Source: Myxococcales bacterium (lineage in GTDB: Bacteria > Myxococcota_A > Polyangia > Palsa-1104 > SHYY01). From it: a stretch of DNA of 41,329 nt. Shown here one piece after another: positions 16,648 to 25,487 of the stretch (its first letter is position 1; each line of letters opens with the position of its first letter). Location of the stretch: contig SHYY01000029.1 of assembly GCA_009692555.1 (NCBI GenBank), forward strand, positions 1-41,329, read 5' to 3'. The notes beneath the pieces were generated by a model. It ran no database searches. It had not been told where the DNA came from and worked only from the letters and a program-made list of their open reading frames with translations. A program made the translations under genes and the position numbers.

Positions 16648-19374
16648 CTATTGAGCGGGAGGGTTGGTGGTGCCGACGATCCCACCGGCGAGATGGATCC
16701 GTCCGGTCGATCCGGCGCCGCCACCGACGCCGCAGTTGTTCGGGTCGTCGCCGCCGATGCCGCCTTGCGCGCTGACCTGGCTGTTCCCGAGGCTGCCGGC
16801 AGTGGCACGCAGGAAGACCGCGCCGCCCGCGCCCCCTCCTCCTCCGCCCGATCCGCAGCCGCTGCCGTTGGTCTCGAGGCCGCCCTTGTCGCCCGAGGCG
16901 TTGATCGATCCGCTGGCGTTGAGGGTCAAGGACGGGGTGGCGATGTAGATGATCCCGCCGCCGTTGGCGCCGTCGCCGCCGGTGCCGGTGTCGTCGGAGG
17001 CACCCGCCCCGCCCGCGCCGCCGAAGAACAGCGTGGCGAGCTGGGTGTCCCCCACCGCCGGGCCGCCGGCCTTGCCCGCGGGCTCGCAGCCGCCGCCCAC
17101 CTGCCCGACGACGCCGCCTTGCGCATGGGCGCCGCCGCCGCCGGAGCCGGCGAAGCAGCACTCGCACTGATCGCGCCCGCCGCCGCCGCCACCGGTGCCG
17201 TTGGCGTTGATCGAGACGGCGCCGATCCCGGGGGTGCCCTCGCCCTGTCCGCCGGGGAACTTGATCATCCCCGGCTTGAGCGGCCCGCGGTAGCCGCGCC
17301 CGGCCATGGAGATCGCCCCGTCGAGCTTCACCGTGCCGCTGGCGAGGAACACCAGGATCCCCCCGGTGTTGCCGCTCCACGGCGGGGCGGTGATGGTGGA
17401 GTTGACGGCGACGCTCAGGTTGCTGTGCTGCGGGACCATCACCGCCTGCGCGCGGTCCTTGCCACCGATCAGGTAGTCGTTCTGGAGCGGACGGAGGAGG
17501 GTGGCGTTGTTGCCCGCCAGCGCCGAGATGTAGTTCAGCTCCCAGGCGCCGACGCCCTGGCCCTGGCTCTGGTGGAGGAGGACGATCTGGCCGGCGGCGA
17601 ACCCGGCGGGCAGCGAGAGGCTGAGCGCGGTGCTCCCGGTGACGCCGGCGGCGGCGGAGGCGACGGTGTTGATGATCGTGGTGCCGAAGTTGACGATCAG
17701 CTGGCCGCTCGAACCGGTGCCGTTGACGGGGAGCTGGCAGAGGCCGCTGACGCAGGGCTGGGCGAACGGGCAGACCTTCCCGCACACGCCGCAGTTCTTG
17801 GCGTCGGTGGCGGTGTCGGCCTCGCAGCCATCGACCGGGCCGAGGTTGCAGTCGGCGAAGGTGCCGTTGCACTTGCCGACGCCGCACTTCGAGGCGGCGC
17901 AGCCGGGCGTGCCGTTGGCGATCGCGGCGCAGGGGGTGTTGCAGGCGGCGCAGTGCTTGACGTCGCTGGTGAGGTTGGTCTCGCAACCGTCGACCACGCT
18001 GGCGTTGCAGTCCTTGAACGGCGCGGTGCAGGCGCCGACCGCGCAGGCGGAGGCGGTGCAGGCGACGGTGCCGTTGGCGATCGCCGCGCAGGCGTTGCCG
18101 CACAGGCCGCAGTGCTTGAGATCGCTGGCGCTGTTGATCTCGCAGCCGTCGCCGAGGTTGGTGTTGCAGTCGCGGAAGGCGCCGTTGCAGGCGCCGACCG
18201 CGCACACGCCAACCGCGCAGGCGGCGGTGCCGTTGGCGACGGCGGGGCAGCTCTTGCCGCACAGGCCGCAGCCCTTCACATCGCTGGCGGTGTCGAGCTC
18301 GCAGCCGTTGGCGAGGCTGCCGTCGCAGTCCTTGAAGGTGCCGTCGCAGGCGGCGACCGCGCACTGGCCGGCCTTGCACGCGGGGGTGCCGTGAGCGACG
18401 GCAGCGCAGGCGGCGCCGCACATCCCGCAGTGGGCGAGGGTGGAGGTGAGGTCGACCTCGCAGCCGTTCTGCGGATCCTTGTCGCAGTCGGCGAAGCCCA
18501 TGGCGCACGCAGCGACGGTGCAGGTGCCATTGCAGCCGGGGGTGCCGTTGGCAGTGGCGCACACCATCCCGCACATCCCGCAGTTCTTGGTGTCGGTGCC
18601 GAGGTTCACCTCGCAGCCGTCGGCGAGGCTCTTGTTGCAGTCGTTGAAGCCCATCGCGCAGGCGGTGAGGGCGCACAGGCCGGCCATGCAGGCGCCGGTG
18701 CCGTTGGCAGGCTTGCAGGCGAGGCCGCAGCCGCCGCAGTGATCGAGATCGGTCATCGGATCGAAGCAGGCCGCGGCGCAGCAGGTCTTTGCGACGTCGC
18801 AGGGGGAGGCGCACTTGCCGCAGTGGGCGTTGTCAGCGGCAGTGTTGACGCACAGGTGATCGCAGCACGCCGCGGTGAGGGCGCCGCCGTCGGCCTTGCA
18901 CTCGTCGTCGACCTTGCAGCCCTGGACGCAGGTGTAGACGCCGTTCACCTTGCTGCAGGACTTGCCCATCGGGCAGTCGTCCTTCTCGGGGAGGCAGGCG
19001 ACGCAGCGGGCGGTGGCGAGGTCACAGCGCGGGGTGGCGCCGCTGCAATCCGGATCGGCGCCGCAGCTCTTGCAGACGCCGGCATCGACGTCGCAGGTGC
19101 CGCCGTCGCCGCAGCCCTTGAGCGCCGAGCAGCCGATCGCGCACTGGCCGCCGTTGCACAGCTTCCCGTCGGGGCAGTGCTCCTCCTTCATGCACGCGAC
19201 ACACTGGCCGCTCTTGGCGTCGCAGTAGGGGGTCGCGCCGCCGCAGGAGGTGTCCGTGGTGCAAGCCATGGCGAGATCGGCGGAGGCCGCCAGATCGTCT
19301 GCGGGTTTTGGGGGGTCACCGCAGGCGGCGAGCAGGAGCGCGCCGAGGAGGGCTATTCTGCGCAAGCCAAGCAT
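16648..19374 (-). CDS. Cys-repeat lipoprotein with Gly-rich head (paralogue)
   Basis: A 908-residue lipoprotein (lipobox LLAAC, C18, +2 Gly) with a short DDLAASADLA spacer. Three N-terminal Cys clusters follow (CTTDTSCGGATPYCDAKSG type). About six complete copies then occur of the same 45-residue repeat as the downstream gene, flanked by partial copies. The C-terminal head (about 560-908) starts GSSGQLIVNFGTTIINTVAS, contains a strand-turn region (QIVLLHQSQGQGVGAWELNY) and ends in alternating glycine runs and hydrophobic strands. It is the first gene of a two-gene unit behind a candidate promoter at 19421-19450. ATG 19374 is chosen over an upstream TTG because GGAGAC lies 6 nt before it. Probably an outer-membrane or surface protein; partner and ligand are unknown. 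Confidence 0.72.
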   Translation of the reverse strand: MLGLRRIALLGALLLAACGDPPKPADDLAASADLAMACTTDTSCGGATPYCDAKSGQCVACMKEEHCPDGKLCNGGQCAIGCSALKGCGDGGTCDVDAGVCKSCGADPDCSGATPRCDLATARCVACLPEKDDCPMGKSCSKVNGVYTCVQGCKVDDECKADGGALTAACCDHLCVNTAADNAHCGKCASPCDVAKTCCAAACFDPMTDLDHCGGCGLACKPANGTGACMAGLCALTACAMGFNDCNKSLADGCEVNLGTDTKNCGMCGMVCATANGTPGCNGTCTVAACAMGFADCDKDPQNGCEVDLTSTLAHCGMCGAACAAVAHGTPACKAGQCAVAACDGTFKDCDGSLANGCELDTASDVKGCGLCGKSCPAVANGTAACAVGVCAVGACNGAFRDCNTNLGDGCEINSASDLKHCGLCGNACAAIANGTVACTASACAVGACTAPFKDCNASVVDGCETNLTSDVKHCAACNTPCAAIANGTPGCAASKCGVGKCNGTFADCNLGPVDGCEADTATDAKNCGVCGKVCPFAQPCVSGLCQLPVNGTGSSGQLIVNFGTTIINTVASAAAGVTGSTALSLSLPAGFAAGQIVLLHQSQGQGVGAWELNYISALAGNNATLLRPLQNDYLIGGKDRAQAVMVPQHSNLSVAVNSTITAPPWSGNTGGILVFLASGTVKLDGAISMAGRGYRGPLKPGMIKFPGGQGEGTPGIGAVSINANGTGGGGGGRDQCECCFAGSGGGGAHAQGGVVGQVGGGCEPAGKAGGPAVGDTQLATLFFGGAGGAGASDDTGTGGDGANGGGIIYIATPSLTLNASGSINASGDKGGLETNGSGCGSGGGGGGAGGAVFLRATAGSLGNSQVSAQGGIGGDDPNNCGVGGGAGSTGRIHLAGGIVGTTNPPAQ

Positions 19375-19420
19375 TCCAAGTCTCCACAACGAGTCGATAG
19401 GGGTTGACCCGGGCAGGTCC

Positions 19421-19450
19421 AGGCTACGCCCTCGGGGAAGGGTCGGTCAA
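19421..19450 (-). promoter_or_regulatory. Candidate promoter of the Cys-repeat lipoprotein pair
   Basis: On the minus strand TTGACC (complement of 19445-19450), an 18-nt spacer and TAGCCT (complement of 19421-19426), about 45 nt upstream of the ATG at 19374. The -10 element is weak. Confidence 0.4.
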
Positions 19451-19495
19451 CTTATAGGGGAGAGGCGTGGGAGTAGGGCGGGTGCGGCGAAGCAG

Positions 19496-20899
19496 CTACG
19501 AGTTGCCGTCGACGTCGCCGGTGGGCTTCCTGGGCGCGGCGGCGGGAGCAGGGCGCGCGGCGCCTTCCGACGGGGGACCGCTCTCGGGGCGCGAGCCGCC
19601 CGGATGGGGGCCGCGCTCACCACCGCCGCGGGGGCCGCGATTTTGCGGGCGAGAGCCCGGCGCGCGGTTGGGATCGACCGGGCGGGACTCCCGGCGGGCC
19701 GGCTCTCGCTCGTTGCCTGGCTCGGGGGGGCCGGTGCGATCGGGCGGGGCGTGTTCCACCGTTGGTGAGCGAGGTGGGGATCCACCGGGACCGCGGCGGG
19801 TGTCGGGGCGACGGCCGGGGCCGCGATCGCCGGGGCCGCGATTGGCGGGGCCACGATCGTTCGGACCGCCGGGAGCGCCGCCGGGGCCACCGGGACCGCC
19901 GCCGGGGCCACGGTCGCCGGGGCCGCGATCGTTCGGGCCACGTCCACCGGGTCCGCCCCCGGGGCCACGTCCACCGGGACCGCCGCCGGGACCGCGTCCA
20001 CCGGGACCGCCGCCGCCCGGACGGCCGCCGCCGGGGCCGCCTGGGCCCTCCGGCGCGCGCCCAGGGGCTCCTCCACCACCGGGTCCGCCCCGCCCACCGG
20101 GGCCACGGTCGCCGCCCGGAGGGCGCGGGCGCCGCTCGCCGCCACGGTCGGCACCGGGGCCGCCCTTCGGGCCGCGACCGCGCTTGTCACGGTCGCCCGC
20201 GTCGCCCGGAGCGCGCTGCAGCACCCAGCCCTGGCCGACGGTCGGTACTTCGCGCCGATCGGGCTCGCGCTCGCTGCCGGCGCCGGGCCGGCCGCCATGA
20301 CCGCCTCCGCCTGGACGGCCGCCACCGCCGCCGCCGCCACCGCCGCCGGCACCGCGCCCGCCGCCCGGCCCGCCGCGCCCACCCTCGGAGCGGCCGCCAC
20401 GCCCGCCGTCGCGATCGCGCGATCCGGCCTGCCGCGATGGCTGGCCGCTCGGGACCTGATCGATGAGGAAGTGGAACTCGCCGTGCTTCCGGGCCTGTGC
20501 CGGCGGATCTTCGCCGGTCATCACCCGGAGGAGGCGCACGTTGTCGAATTTGCCCCGGAACAGATCGATCGCCTCGACGAGCCGGGCGAGCCGATCGCCC
20601 GAGACGGTGACCGCCTCGCCGATCGCCGCAGCGGTCTGCTCATCGATAGCCGGGCTCGCGACCGCGGGCGGGCTGGCGGCTTCGCTCCCGTCGCTGGCGG
20701 CGGCCGCCGGCTGATCCTCCGCGACCGGCGGATCCTCCGCGGAGCGCACCTCTCCCTCGGGCGCGACCGCCGCGGCATCGGCCGGTGGCGGGGCGGACTC
20801 CTCGGGCGGTTGTTCGGTCGGACGCGCAGGCCGTCGTTGTTTCCACGCGGCGGCCGCCTGGCGCAGCAGGTTTCCTGAGAACTCGGTGATCGTCTTCAT
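19496..20899 (-). CDS. RG/GPG-rich disordered protein, unknown function
   Basis: A 467-residue protein not assigned to a family. Residues 1-20 form a probable amphipathic helix (MKTITEFSGNLLRQAAAAWK), followed by a Pro/Ala/Glu linker. A short ordered segment at about 87-150 (DRLARLVEAIDLFRGKFDNV, then LLRVMTGEDPP and HGEFHFLIDQVP) looks like the conserved core. The remaining 300 residues are Gly/Arg/Pro low complexity (GGRGPGGGPGG, NDRGPGDRGPG) resembling RGG boxes of RNA-binding proteins. The start has GAGG 8 nt upstream. The open frame fits the strand of its neighbours, but low complexity makes the C-terminal half hard to verify; the ordered N-terminal segment is the best evidence that it is real. 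Confidence 0.6.
   Translation of the reverse strand: MKTITEFSGNLLRQAAAAWKQRRPARPTEQPPEESAPPPADAAAVAPEGEVRSAEDPPVAEDQPAAAASDGSEAASPPAVASPAIDEQTAAAIGEAVTVSGDRLARLVEAIDLFRGKFDNVRLLRVMTGEDPPAQARKHGEFHFLIDQVPSGQPSRQAGSRDRDGGRGGRSEGGRGGPGGGRGAGGGGGGGGGGRPGGGGHGGRPGAGSEREPDRREVPTVGQGWVLQRAPGDAGDRDKRGRGPKGGPGADRGGERRPRPPGGDRGPGGRGGPGGGGAPGRAPEGPGGPGGGRPGGGGPGGRGPGGGPGGRGPGGGPGGRGPNDRGPGDRGPGGGPGGPGGAPGGPNDRGPANRGPGDRGPGRRPDTRRGPGGSPPRSPTVEHAPPDRTGPPEPGNEREPARRESRPVDPNRAPGSRPQNRGPRGGGERGPHPGGSRPESGPPSEGAARPAPAAAPRKPTGDVDGNS
19860..20060 (+). repeat. Imperfect GC-rich tandem repeats in the RG-rich gene
   Basis: Degenerate units of about 24-27 bp built on GGGACCGCCGCCGGGGCCACG, encoding the Gly-Pro-Gly-Gly/Arg-Gly-Pro-Gly repeats on the minus strand. 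Such a stretch is prone to slippage and to assembly error. Confidence 0.7.
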
Positions 20900-20956
20900 C
20901 TGGGTCCCTCGCGAGCGCGCATGGTACAGCGCCGCGAAAAACTCGCCACCAGAGAT

Positions 20957-21844
20957 TCACGCGCGGCAGCGGGCGAGGAGGGCGGCCAGGTCCCCCCGTC
21001 GGAGATCGCGCCCGAACAGCACCACGCGGGTGTCGCCATGGACCGGCGCGGGGGCGTGCAGGTCGAGCGAGAGCCGACCACCGACCGCCTGGAAGGCTGC
21101 CCAGCGCCCTCCCGCGAGCCGCACGATGCCCTTGGCGCGGAACACCTCGAGCGGCAGATCCTCGAGCAGATCCTCGATCGCATCGGGCACGTACTCGCCG
21201 TCGCCGGTCAGCGTCACGGCGGTGAAGTCGGAGTGCTTTCCCATCGCTGCGGGTGGCCGATCGCCCGGCCCCGGATCGCACAGCAGCGCGATCGGAAAGC
21301 CGGCGGCGCCGTCGATCAGCCGTGCCCGCGGGTTGACCTCCTCCACCGCCGCGCGCGCCGCAAGGGCGGCATCCTCGTCGACGAGATCGAGCTTCGAGAG
21401 CACCACCACGTCGGCGCACGCCACCTGCGCCCGCCATTCCTCGACGCGGGTCGCCGCCTGGTTCGCGGCGTCCACCACCGTCACCACCGCGTCGAGCGTC
21501 GCCACCGCGGCGATCTCCGGGAGCGCCATCGTCCAGGTCAGCGGGAGGGGATCGGCCAGCCCGCTGGTCTCGATCACGATGCGATCGAGATCGCCGCGCG
21601 CCGCGAGGTCGGTCAGCGCGGCGACGAGATCGGGGTTGAGCAGGCAGCAGACGCAGCCCTCGGTGAGCTCGAGGTAGGAGGCGCCGCCCGGTGGGTCGAT
21701 CCCGGCCGGCCCGAGCTCGTTGATGATCAGACCGATGCGCTGGCCGCTCGCCTCGTCGAGCAGGCGACGGAGGAGGGTGGTCTTGCCGGCACCGAGAAAG
21801 CCGCTGAGCAGAGTGACTGGGAGCGGTGCTCGTACGGGAGGCAT
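20957..21844 (-). CDS. CobW/COG0523-family metal-chaperone GTPase
   Basis: A 295-residue G3E-family GTPase. Walker A GFLGAGKTT (15-23), the NELGPAGID segment, the metal-binding GCVCC motif (C64-x-C66-C67) and the switch ETSGLADPLP are present, and a CobW C-terminal domain follows from about residue 205. The guanine-specificity motif reads SKLD (150-153) instead of NKxD, which may weaken GTP selectivity. Members deliver zinc, cobalt or other metals to target enzymes; no zinc-responsive site or metal enzyme is adjacent, so the metal cannot be named. No clear ribosome site precedes ATG 21844. It sits 57 bp before the RG-rich gene and 66 bp after the small lipoprotein, on the same strand. Confidence 0.88.
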   Translation of the reverse strand: MPPVRAPLPVTLLSGFLGAGKTTLLRRLLDEASGQRIGLIINELGPAGIDPPGGASYLELTEGCVCCLLNPDLVAALTDLAARGDLDRIVIETSGLADPLPLTWTMALPEIAAVATLDAVVTVVDAANQAATRVEEWRAQVACADVVVLSKLDLVDEDAALAARAAVEEVNPRARLIDGAAGFPIALLCDPGPGDRPPAAMGKHSDFTAVTLTGDGEYVPDAIEDLLEDLPLEVFRAKGIVRLAGGRWAAFQAVGGRLSLDLHAPAPVHGDTRVVLFGRDLRRGDLAALLARCRA

Positions 21845-21910
21845 TCAGGGATTGAAGCTGCCCGGGCCGGCGTCGCGCATGGGTGCTCCTCGACTGGAAA
21901 GAGTCAGGGG

Positions 21911-22615
21911 CTAGGCGGAATGGCCGATGGCCTGGACGTCGAGGTTCACGTCGATATCGAGGCTCGTGGGGGTCGCCCAGGCGTAGAGCGGCTTCTCGGC
22001 GTTGCTCCAGTAGTTGCGGTCGGCCGTCGGGGCGGTGGTGCAACCCATCTGGCAGAGCACCTTCGGGAAGGTGCCGGCGTACTGCAGGGCGACGAAGAGG
22101 TGGGAGCCGTCGGGGATGGTGATCGGGCTGGTGAGCTTGAGGTCGATCACGCGGCGCTTGTCCGCACCCTTCGTCGCCGCGGGGACCGCGAGGTTCTGCG
22201 CCACCGTCGGCGTGGCCGCGGGCGCGACCCCGCTCGCCACGTACAGATCGACGCGGTGGGCGAGAGTGGCGTTGCAGGCCGGTTCGGCCCAGAAGCCTTC
22301 GCCGATGGCGTACCGGAGCGAGGTCACCACGAACGGAAACTTGGTCGGCGTGAGCCGCGCGGCGGCGAGGTGCTTCTCCTCACCCATCGCCGGACCGACG
22401 ACGTCGTCGCAGTCCTTCCCGGACGGGTTGTTGGTCAGCAGGATCTCGCCGGGGTTCATTCCTCCGTCGCTGCCGCCGCCCGCGAGATCCTCCGACGCGC
22501 CACCGGAGAGATCCTGAGCCCCGCCCGTGAGGTCCCCGGGCCCGGTCATGGTGCCGCCCGAACTGCACGCGGCGACCGCCAGCGCGGCGATTCCGAACAG
22601 TCCGATGCTTCGCAT
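21911..22615 (-). CDS. Small lipoprotein, unknown function
   Basis: A 234-residue lipoprotein: lipobox AVAAC (C17, +2 Ser), then a spacer with repeated DLTGG, DLSGG and DLAGG units. A beta-rich domain (about 55-234) contains four cysteines that could pair (KDCDD, EPACNAT, KVLCQMGCTT). The tail reads LDIDVNLDVQAIGHS. No family is recognised. The repeated DL-Gly-Gly spacer matches the style of the other lipoproteins in the window. ATG 22615 is supported by GGAGAGGAA just upstream and by the signal peptide; the open frame continues further upstream only by chance. It is divergent from the PHP lipoprotein gene across a 67-bp gap. Confidence 0.72.
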   Translation of the reverse strand: MRSIGLFGIAALAVAACSSGGTMTGPGDLTGGAQDLSGGASEDLAGGGSDGGMNPGEILLTNNPSGKDCDDVVGPAMGEEKHLAAARLTPTKFPFVVTSLRYAIGEGFWAEPACNATLAHRVDLYVASGVAPAATPTVAQNLAVPAATKGADKRRVIDLKLTSPITIPDGSHLFVALQYAGTFPKVLCQMGCTTAPTADRNYWSNAEKPLYAWATPTSLDIDVNLDVQAIGHSA

Positions 22616-22682
22616 GGGTTCCTCTCCTAGATGCTGAACGCCGACTATAGGCGGGTCGCTTCTCGCGCACCAGAGGAAGCGG
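22616..22682. promoter_or_regulatory. Divergent promoter gap
   Basis: The 67-bp gap between two divergent lipoprotein genes contains the overlapping -10-like elements TATAGG on plus (22646-22651) and TATAGT on minus (complement of 22644-22649). No good -35 hexamer is seen for either, so activator dependence or another sigma factor is possible. Confidence 0.3.
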
Positions 22683-25271
22683 GTGTGGCATCCTCGATCC
22701 ATGTCGCAGCCAGCCCTTCGCAGCACCTCGTGGTTCGTCGCCGCCGCCGTCGTGGCGGGCTGCTCGCCGCCGCCTCCCGCGGACATGGGACCGTGCGCCG
22801 CCGCCGGGATCACCGCGGAGAGCCGCTTCGCGTCGGGCTCGCGCGAGGGCCACGCCGACCCCCTGGGCGCTCGTGCTGCAGGGCAGGCGCGGGCCGGACG
22901 GATCCACGACCCGGCGCAGATCCGGCAACCGGACGACGCGCGCCACGTGGTGCGGGTGGGTGACTTCGTGATCGCCAACGAGAAGATCGCCGCCTACATC
23001 GAGGCGGAGGGCGAGTCCGACGGCTACTCGGCCTTCGGCGGCGAGATCCTGGCCCTGGAGACGGTGGGCGAGGACGGACGGCCGACCGGGATCTCGCAGT
23101 ACGGCGAGACGCTGCTGGCGATCTCCAAGCAGGGGGTCAATCCGGACTCGATCACCGTGATCCAGGACGGCAGCGATGGCAAGGCGGCGATCATCCGGGT
23201 CTCGGGGCGGCTGGCCAACCTGCCGTTCCTCGATACGCTCTCGGCCTTTTTCCCCCAGGAGTTCAATCTTCCGGCGGCGCTCGACTACGTCCTCGAGCCG
23301 GGGAGCGAGAAGATCACCGTCCGGCTCTCGCTGATGAATCCCGACAAGGAGGAGGTCCAGCTTTCGACCTTCCAGAACATCGGGTTCTTCCAGAGTGCGC
23401 GCTCGAGGCTCTTCACCGCGGCCTCGGGCTACGCCGTGCCGAAGGGCGAGCACCCGTGGGTGGCCTTCGACGGGGGGCGGTCGGCGTTCGCGTGGCGGAT
23501 GCCGGGCGCGAAGATGAAGTTCTTCATCGAGGTGTCGGGATTCCAGTTTTTCACATCGAGCGGGCTCAGCGTCGACGGGTGCGGCAAGAAGACGCTCGAC
23601 TACGTGGAGCTCATTCCGGGGGCGCCCGGCATCGACGGCGCGCTGGCCGCTCTCCGGCGGGTCGACGGCGACGCGACGTGGCGCGAGGTGCGCGGGAAGG
23701 TGGTCGACGGGGGTGGGGCCACGATCGGCGGAGCGCTGGTCCATGTGATGGCCGCGGATGGGCGGTACGTGACGCGCGCGGTGAGCGATCCCGGCGGCAA
23801 GTTCCTCCTCCACCTGCCCCCCGGGGCGATGCGGCTCGCAGCGACCATGAAGGGCTACATCGCGCAGGCGCCCGTCGACGTCGCGCCGATGATGAACGAC
23901 CTCACGATCAAGCTCGCCGCCAATGGCTCCTTGCTGGTGACGGCGCGCGATCAGGCGAGCAAGCAGCCGCTGCCGGTGCGGGTCCAGGTGATCCCGACCA
24001 ATGCGCCTGTGGCGGCACCGGCCGAGTGGGGCGTCAGCGACGAGACGCGGGGACGAATCCACCAGGAGTTCGCGGTCACCGGCGAGGCGCGCCTGACGCT
24101 CCCGCCGGGCGAGCACCAGGTGGTGGTGAGCCGCGGCTACGAGTGGGAGATCCACCAGCAGAAGCTGACGATCGAGGCCGGCAAGCAGGCCACCGTCGAC
24201 GCCAGCCTGCTCCACAGCGTCGATTCGACCGGCGTCATGTGCGCCGATTTTCATATTCATTCCTTTTATTCGGCCGATTCGTCGGATCCGGTGGAGTACA
24301 AGGTGCGCGGGGCGATCGCCGACGGGCTGGAGATCCCGGTGTCGAGCGAGCACGAGTGGATCATCGATTTTCAGCCGACGATCCAGAAGCTCGGGTTGAC
24401 GAAATGGGCCTATGGCTTCCCGTCGGAGGAGTTCACCACCTTCACCTGGGGGCACTTCGGGATCATCCCGATCCGGCCGCGGCCGGAGGCGGTCAACAAT
24501 GGCGCGGTGGCGTGGATCGGCAAGAAGCCGCCGGAGGTGTTTCAGACCATCGCGGACCTGCCCGAGAAGCCGGTGCTGATCATCAATCACCCGTCGGGGG
24601 GCGGCTTTGGCGCCTACTTCAGCTCGACCCATTTCGACCGCGCCACCGGGGCGGGCGATCCGGAGTGGTGGAGCGACAAGTTCGGCGCGGTCGAGGTGTT
24701 CAACGACAGCGACTTCGACGCCAATCGCGACAAGTCGGTGGCCGACTGGTTCGCGCTGCTCAATGCCGGGAAGATCGTCTGGGCGGTCGGCAGCTCCGAC
24801 AGCCATTCCCTGCGCAGCTCGCCGGTGGGCTACCCGCGGACCTGCATGCCGTTCGGTCACGACGATCCCACCAGGCTCAGCGCGGAGGCGGTGCGGGACG
24901 TGCTGGCACGGGGCGCAGCGACGGTGTCGGGGGGGCTGTACATGGCGGTGACCGGCCCGGGCGGGGTCGGGCCGGGCGGGATGGTGATGCAGAAGGGGCC
25001 GTTCCCGGTGCAGGTGGTGGTGCAGGCGCCGAAGTGGCTGGAGGCCACCACGCTGGAGGTGATCGTCGACGGGGAGACGGTCGACACGATTCAATTGCAG
25101 GAGTCGATGGGAGCTCTGGCGCGGCGCTACGAGGCCACGGTGATGGTCAGCGCGAAGCAGCCACGCGCCTTGCACTGGGTGGTGTTCCACGCCAGCGCGA
25201 AGGGGCGCGATCTGGCGCCGGTCAGCCCCGGGCGGAAGGCGTTCGGGGTGTCGAACCCGATCCTGTTCTGA
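22683..25271 (+). CDS. CehA/McbA-like PHP-domain metallohydrolase lipoprotein
   Basis: An 862-residue lipoprotein (lipobox VVAGC, C27). Residues about 60-330 form a beta-rich domain. A carboxypeptidase-regulatory-like beta sandwich follows at about 345-520 (VRGKVVDGGGATIGGALVHV, GGKFLLHLPPG). A PHP-superfamily hydrolase domain then begins at CADFHIHSFYSADSSDP (metal ligands near H524 and H526), with SSEHEW and INHPSGGG downstream. The family hydrolyses esters or phosphoesters with bound metals (CehA acts on carbaryl, McbA is similar); the substrate here is unknown. GTG 22683 is chosen because GAGGAAG lies 4 nt upstream; ATG 22701 gives the same mature protein. It is envelope-anchored, monocistronic and apparently intact. 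Confidence 0.8.
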   Translation: MWHPRSMSQPALRSTSWFVAAAVVAGCSPPPPADMGPCAAAGITAESRFASGSREGHADPLGARAAGQARAGRIHDPAQIRQPDDARHVVRVGDFVIANEKIAAYIEAEGESDGYSAFGGEILALETVGEDGRPTGISQYGETLLAISKQGVNPDSITVIQDGSDGKAAIIRVSGRLANLPFLDTLSAFFPQEFNLPAALDYVLEPGSEKITVRLSLMNPDKEEVQLSTFQNIGFFQSARSRLFTAASGYAVPKGEHPWVAFDGGRSAFAWRMPGAKMKFFIEVSGFQFFTSSGLSVDGCGKKTLDYVELIPGAPGIDGALAALRRVDGDATWREVRGKVVDGGGATIGGALVHVMAADGRYVTRAVSDPGGKFLLHLPPGAMRLAATMKGYIAQAPVDVAPMMNDLTIKLAANGSLLVTARDQASKQPLPVRVQVIPTNAPVAAPAEWGVSDETRGRIHQEFAVTGEARLTLPPGEHQVVVSRGYEWEIHQQKLTIEAGKQATVDASLLHSVDSTGVMCADFHIHSFYSADSSDPVEYKVRGAIADGLEIPVSSEHEWIIDFQPTIQKLGLTKWAYGFPSEEFTTFTWGHFGIIPIRPRPEAVNNGAVAWIGKKPPEVFQTIADLPEKPVLIINHPSGGGFGAYFSSTHFDRATGAGDPEWWSDKFGAVEVFNDSDFDANRDKSVADWFALLNAGKIVWAVGSSDSHSLRSSPVGYPRTCMPFGHDDPTRLSAEAVRDVLARGAATVSGGLYMAVTGPGGVGPGGMVMQKGPFPVQVVVQAPKWLEATTLEVIVDGETVDTIQLQESMGALARRYEATVMVSAKQPRALHWVVFHASAKGRDLAPVSPGRKAFGVSNPILF

Positions 25272-25345
25272 GTCGGAGAGAGGCTCTCAGCGCGGCCCGC
25301 AGACCGCAACCAAAACGCAGCCTGCGCGCCGCGCTGAAGATCCCA

Positions 25346-25444
25346 CGGGGCGGGCCGCCCCGCCCCGCAAGCAAAGCTCGCGGGGTCCCCACCCCTGCTT
25401 GTATGAACACGGCGCGACTCCGCGCCGACGCGGCCTTTGGCCGC
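25346..25444. terminator. Inverted repeats between convergent genes
   Basis: The 216-bp gap between the PHP lipoprotein and the membrane protein has no gene. It contains three GC-rich inverted repeats: CGGGGCGG/CCGCCCCG at 25346-25362, GGCGCG/CGCGCC around a 4-nt loop at 25411-25426, and GCGGCC/GGCCGC around TTT at 25430-25444, followed by ttgaaaatctt. They could form a bidirectional terminator. No strong T-run is present. Confidence 0.45.
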
Positions 25445-25487
25445 TTGAAAATCTTCGCGCGCCGCGACAATTCTCGGAAGTAGTAGA

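Noticed and set aside
24902-24918. TGGCACG-like sequence in the PHP gene as a sigma-54 site
   Set aside because: It lies inside coding sequence and lacks the -12 GC at the correct spacing.
22380-25190. Minus-strand frame opposite the PHP lipoprotein
   Set aside because: His/Arg/Leu-rich shadow; the plus strand has lipobox, PHP motifs and a ribosome site.
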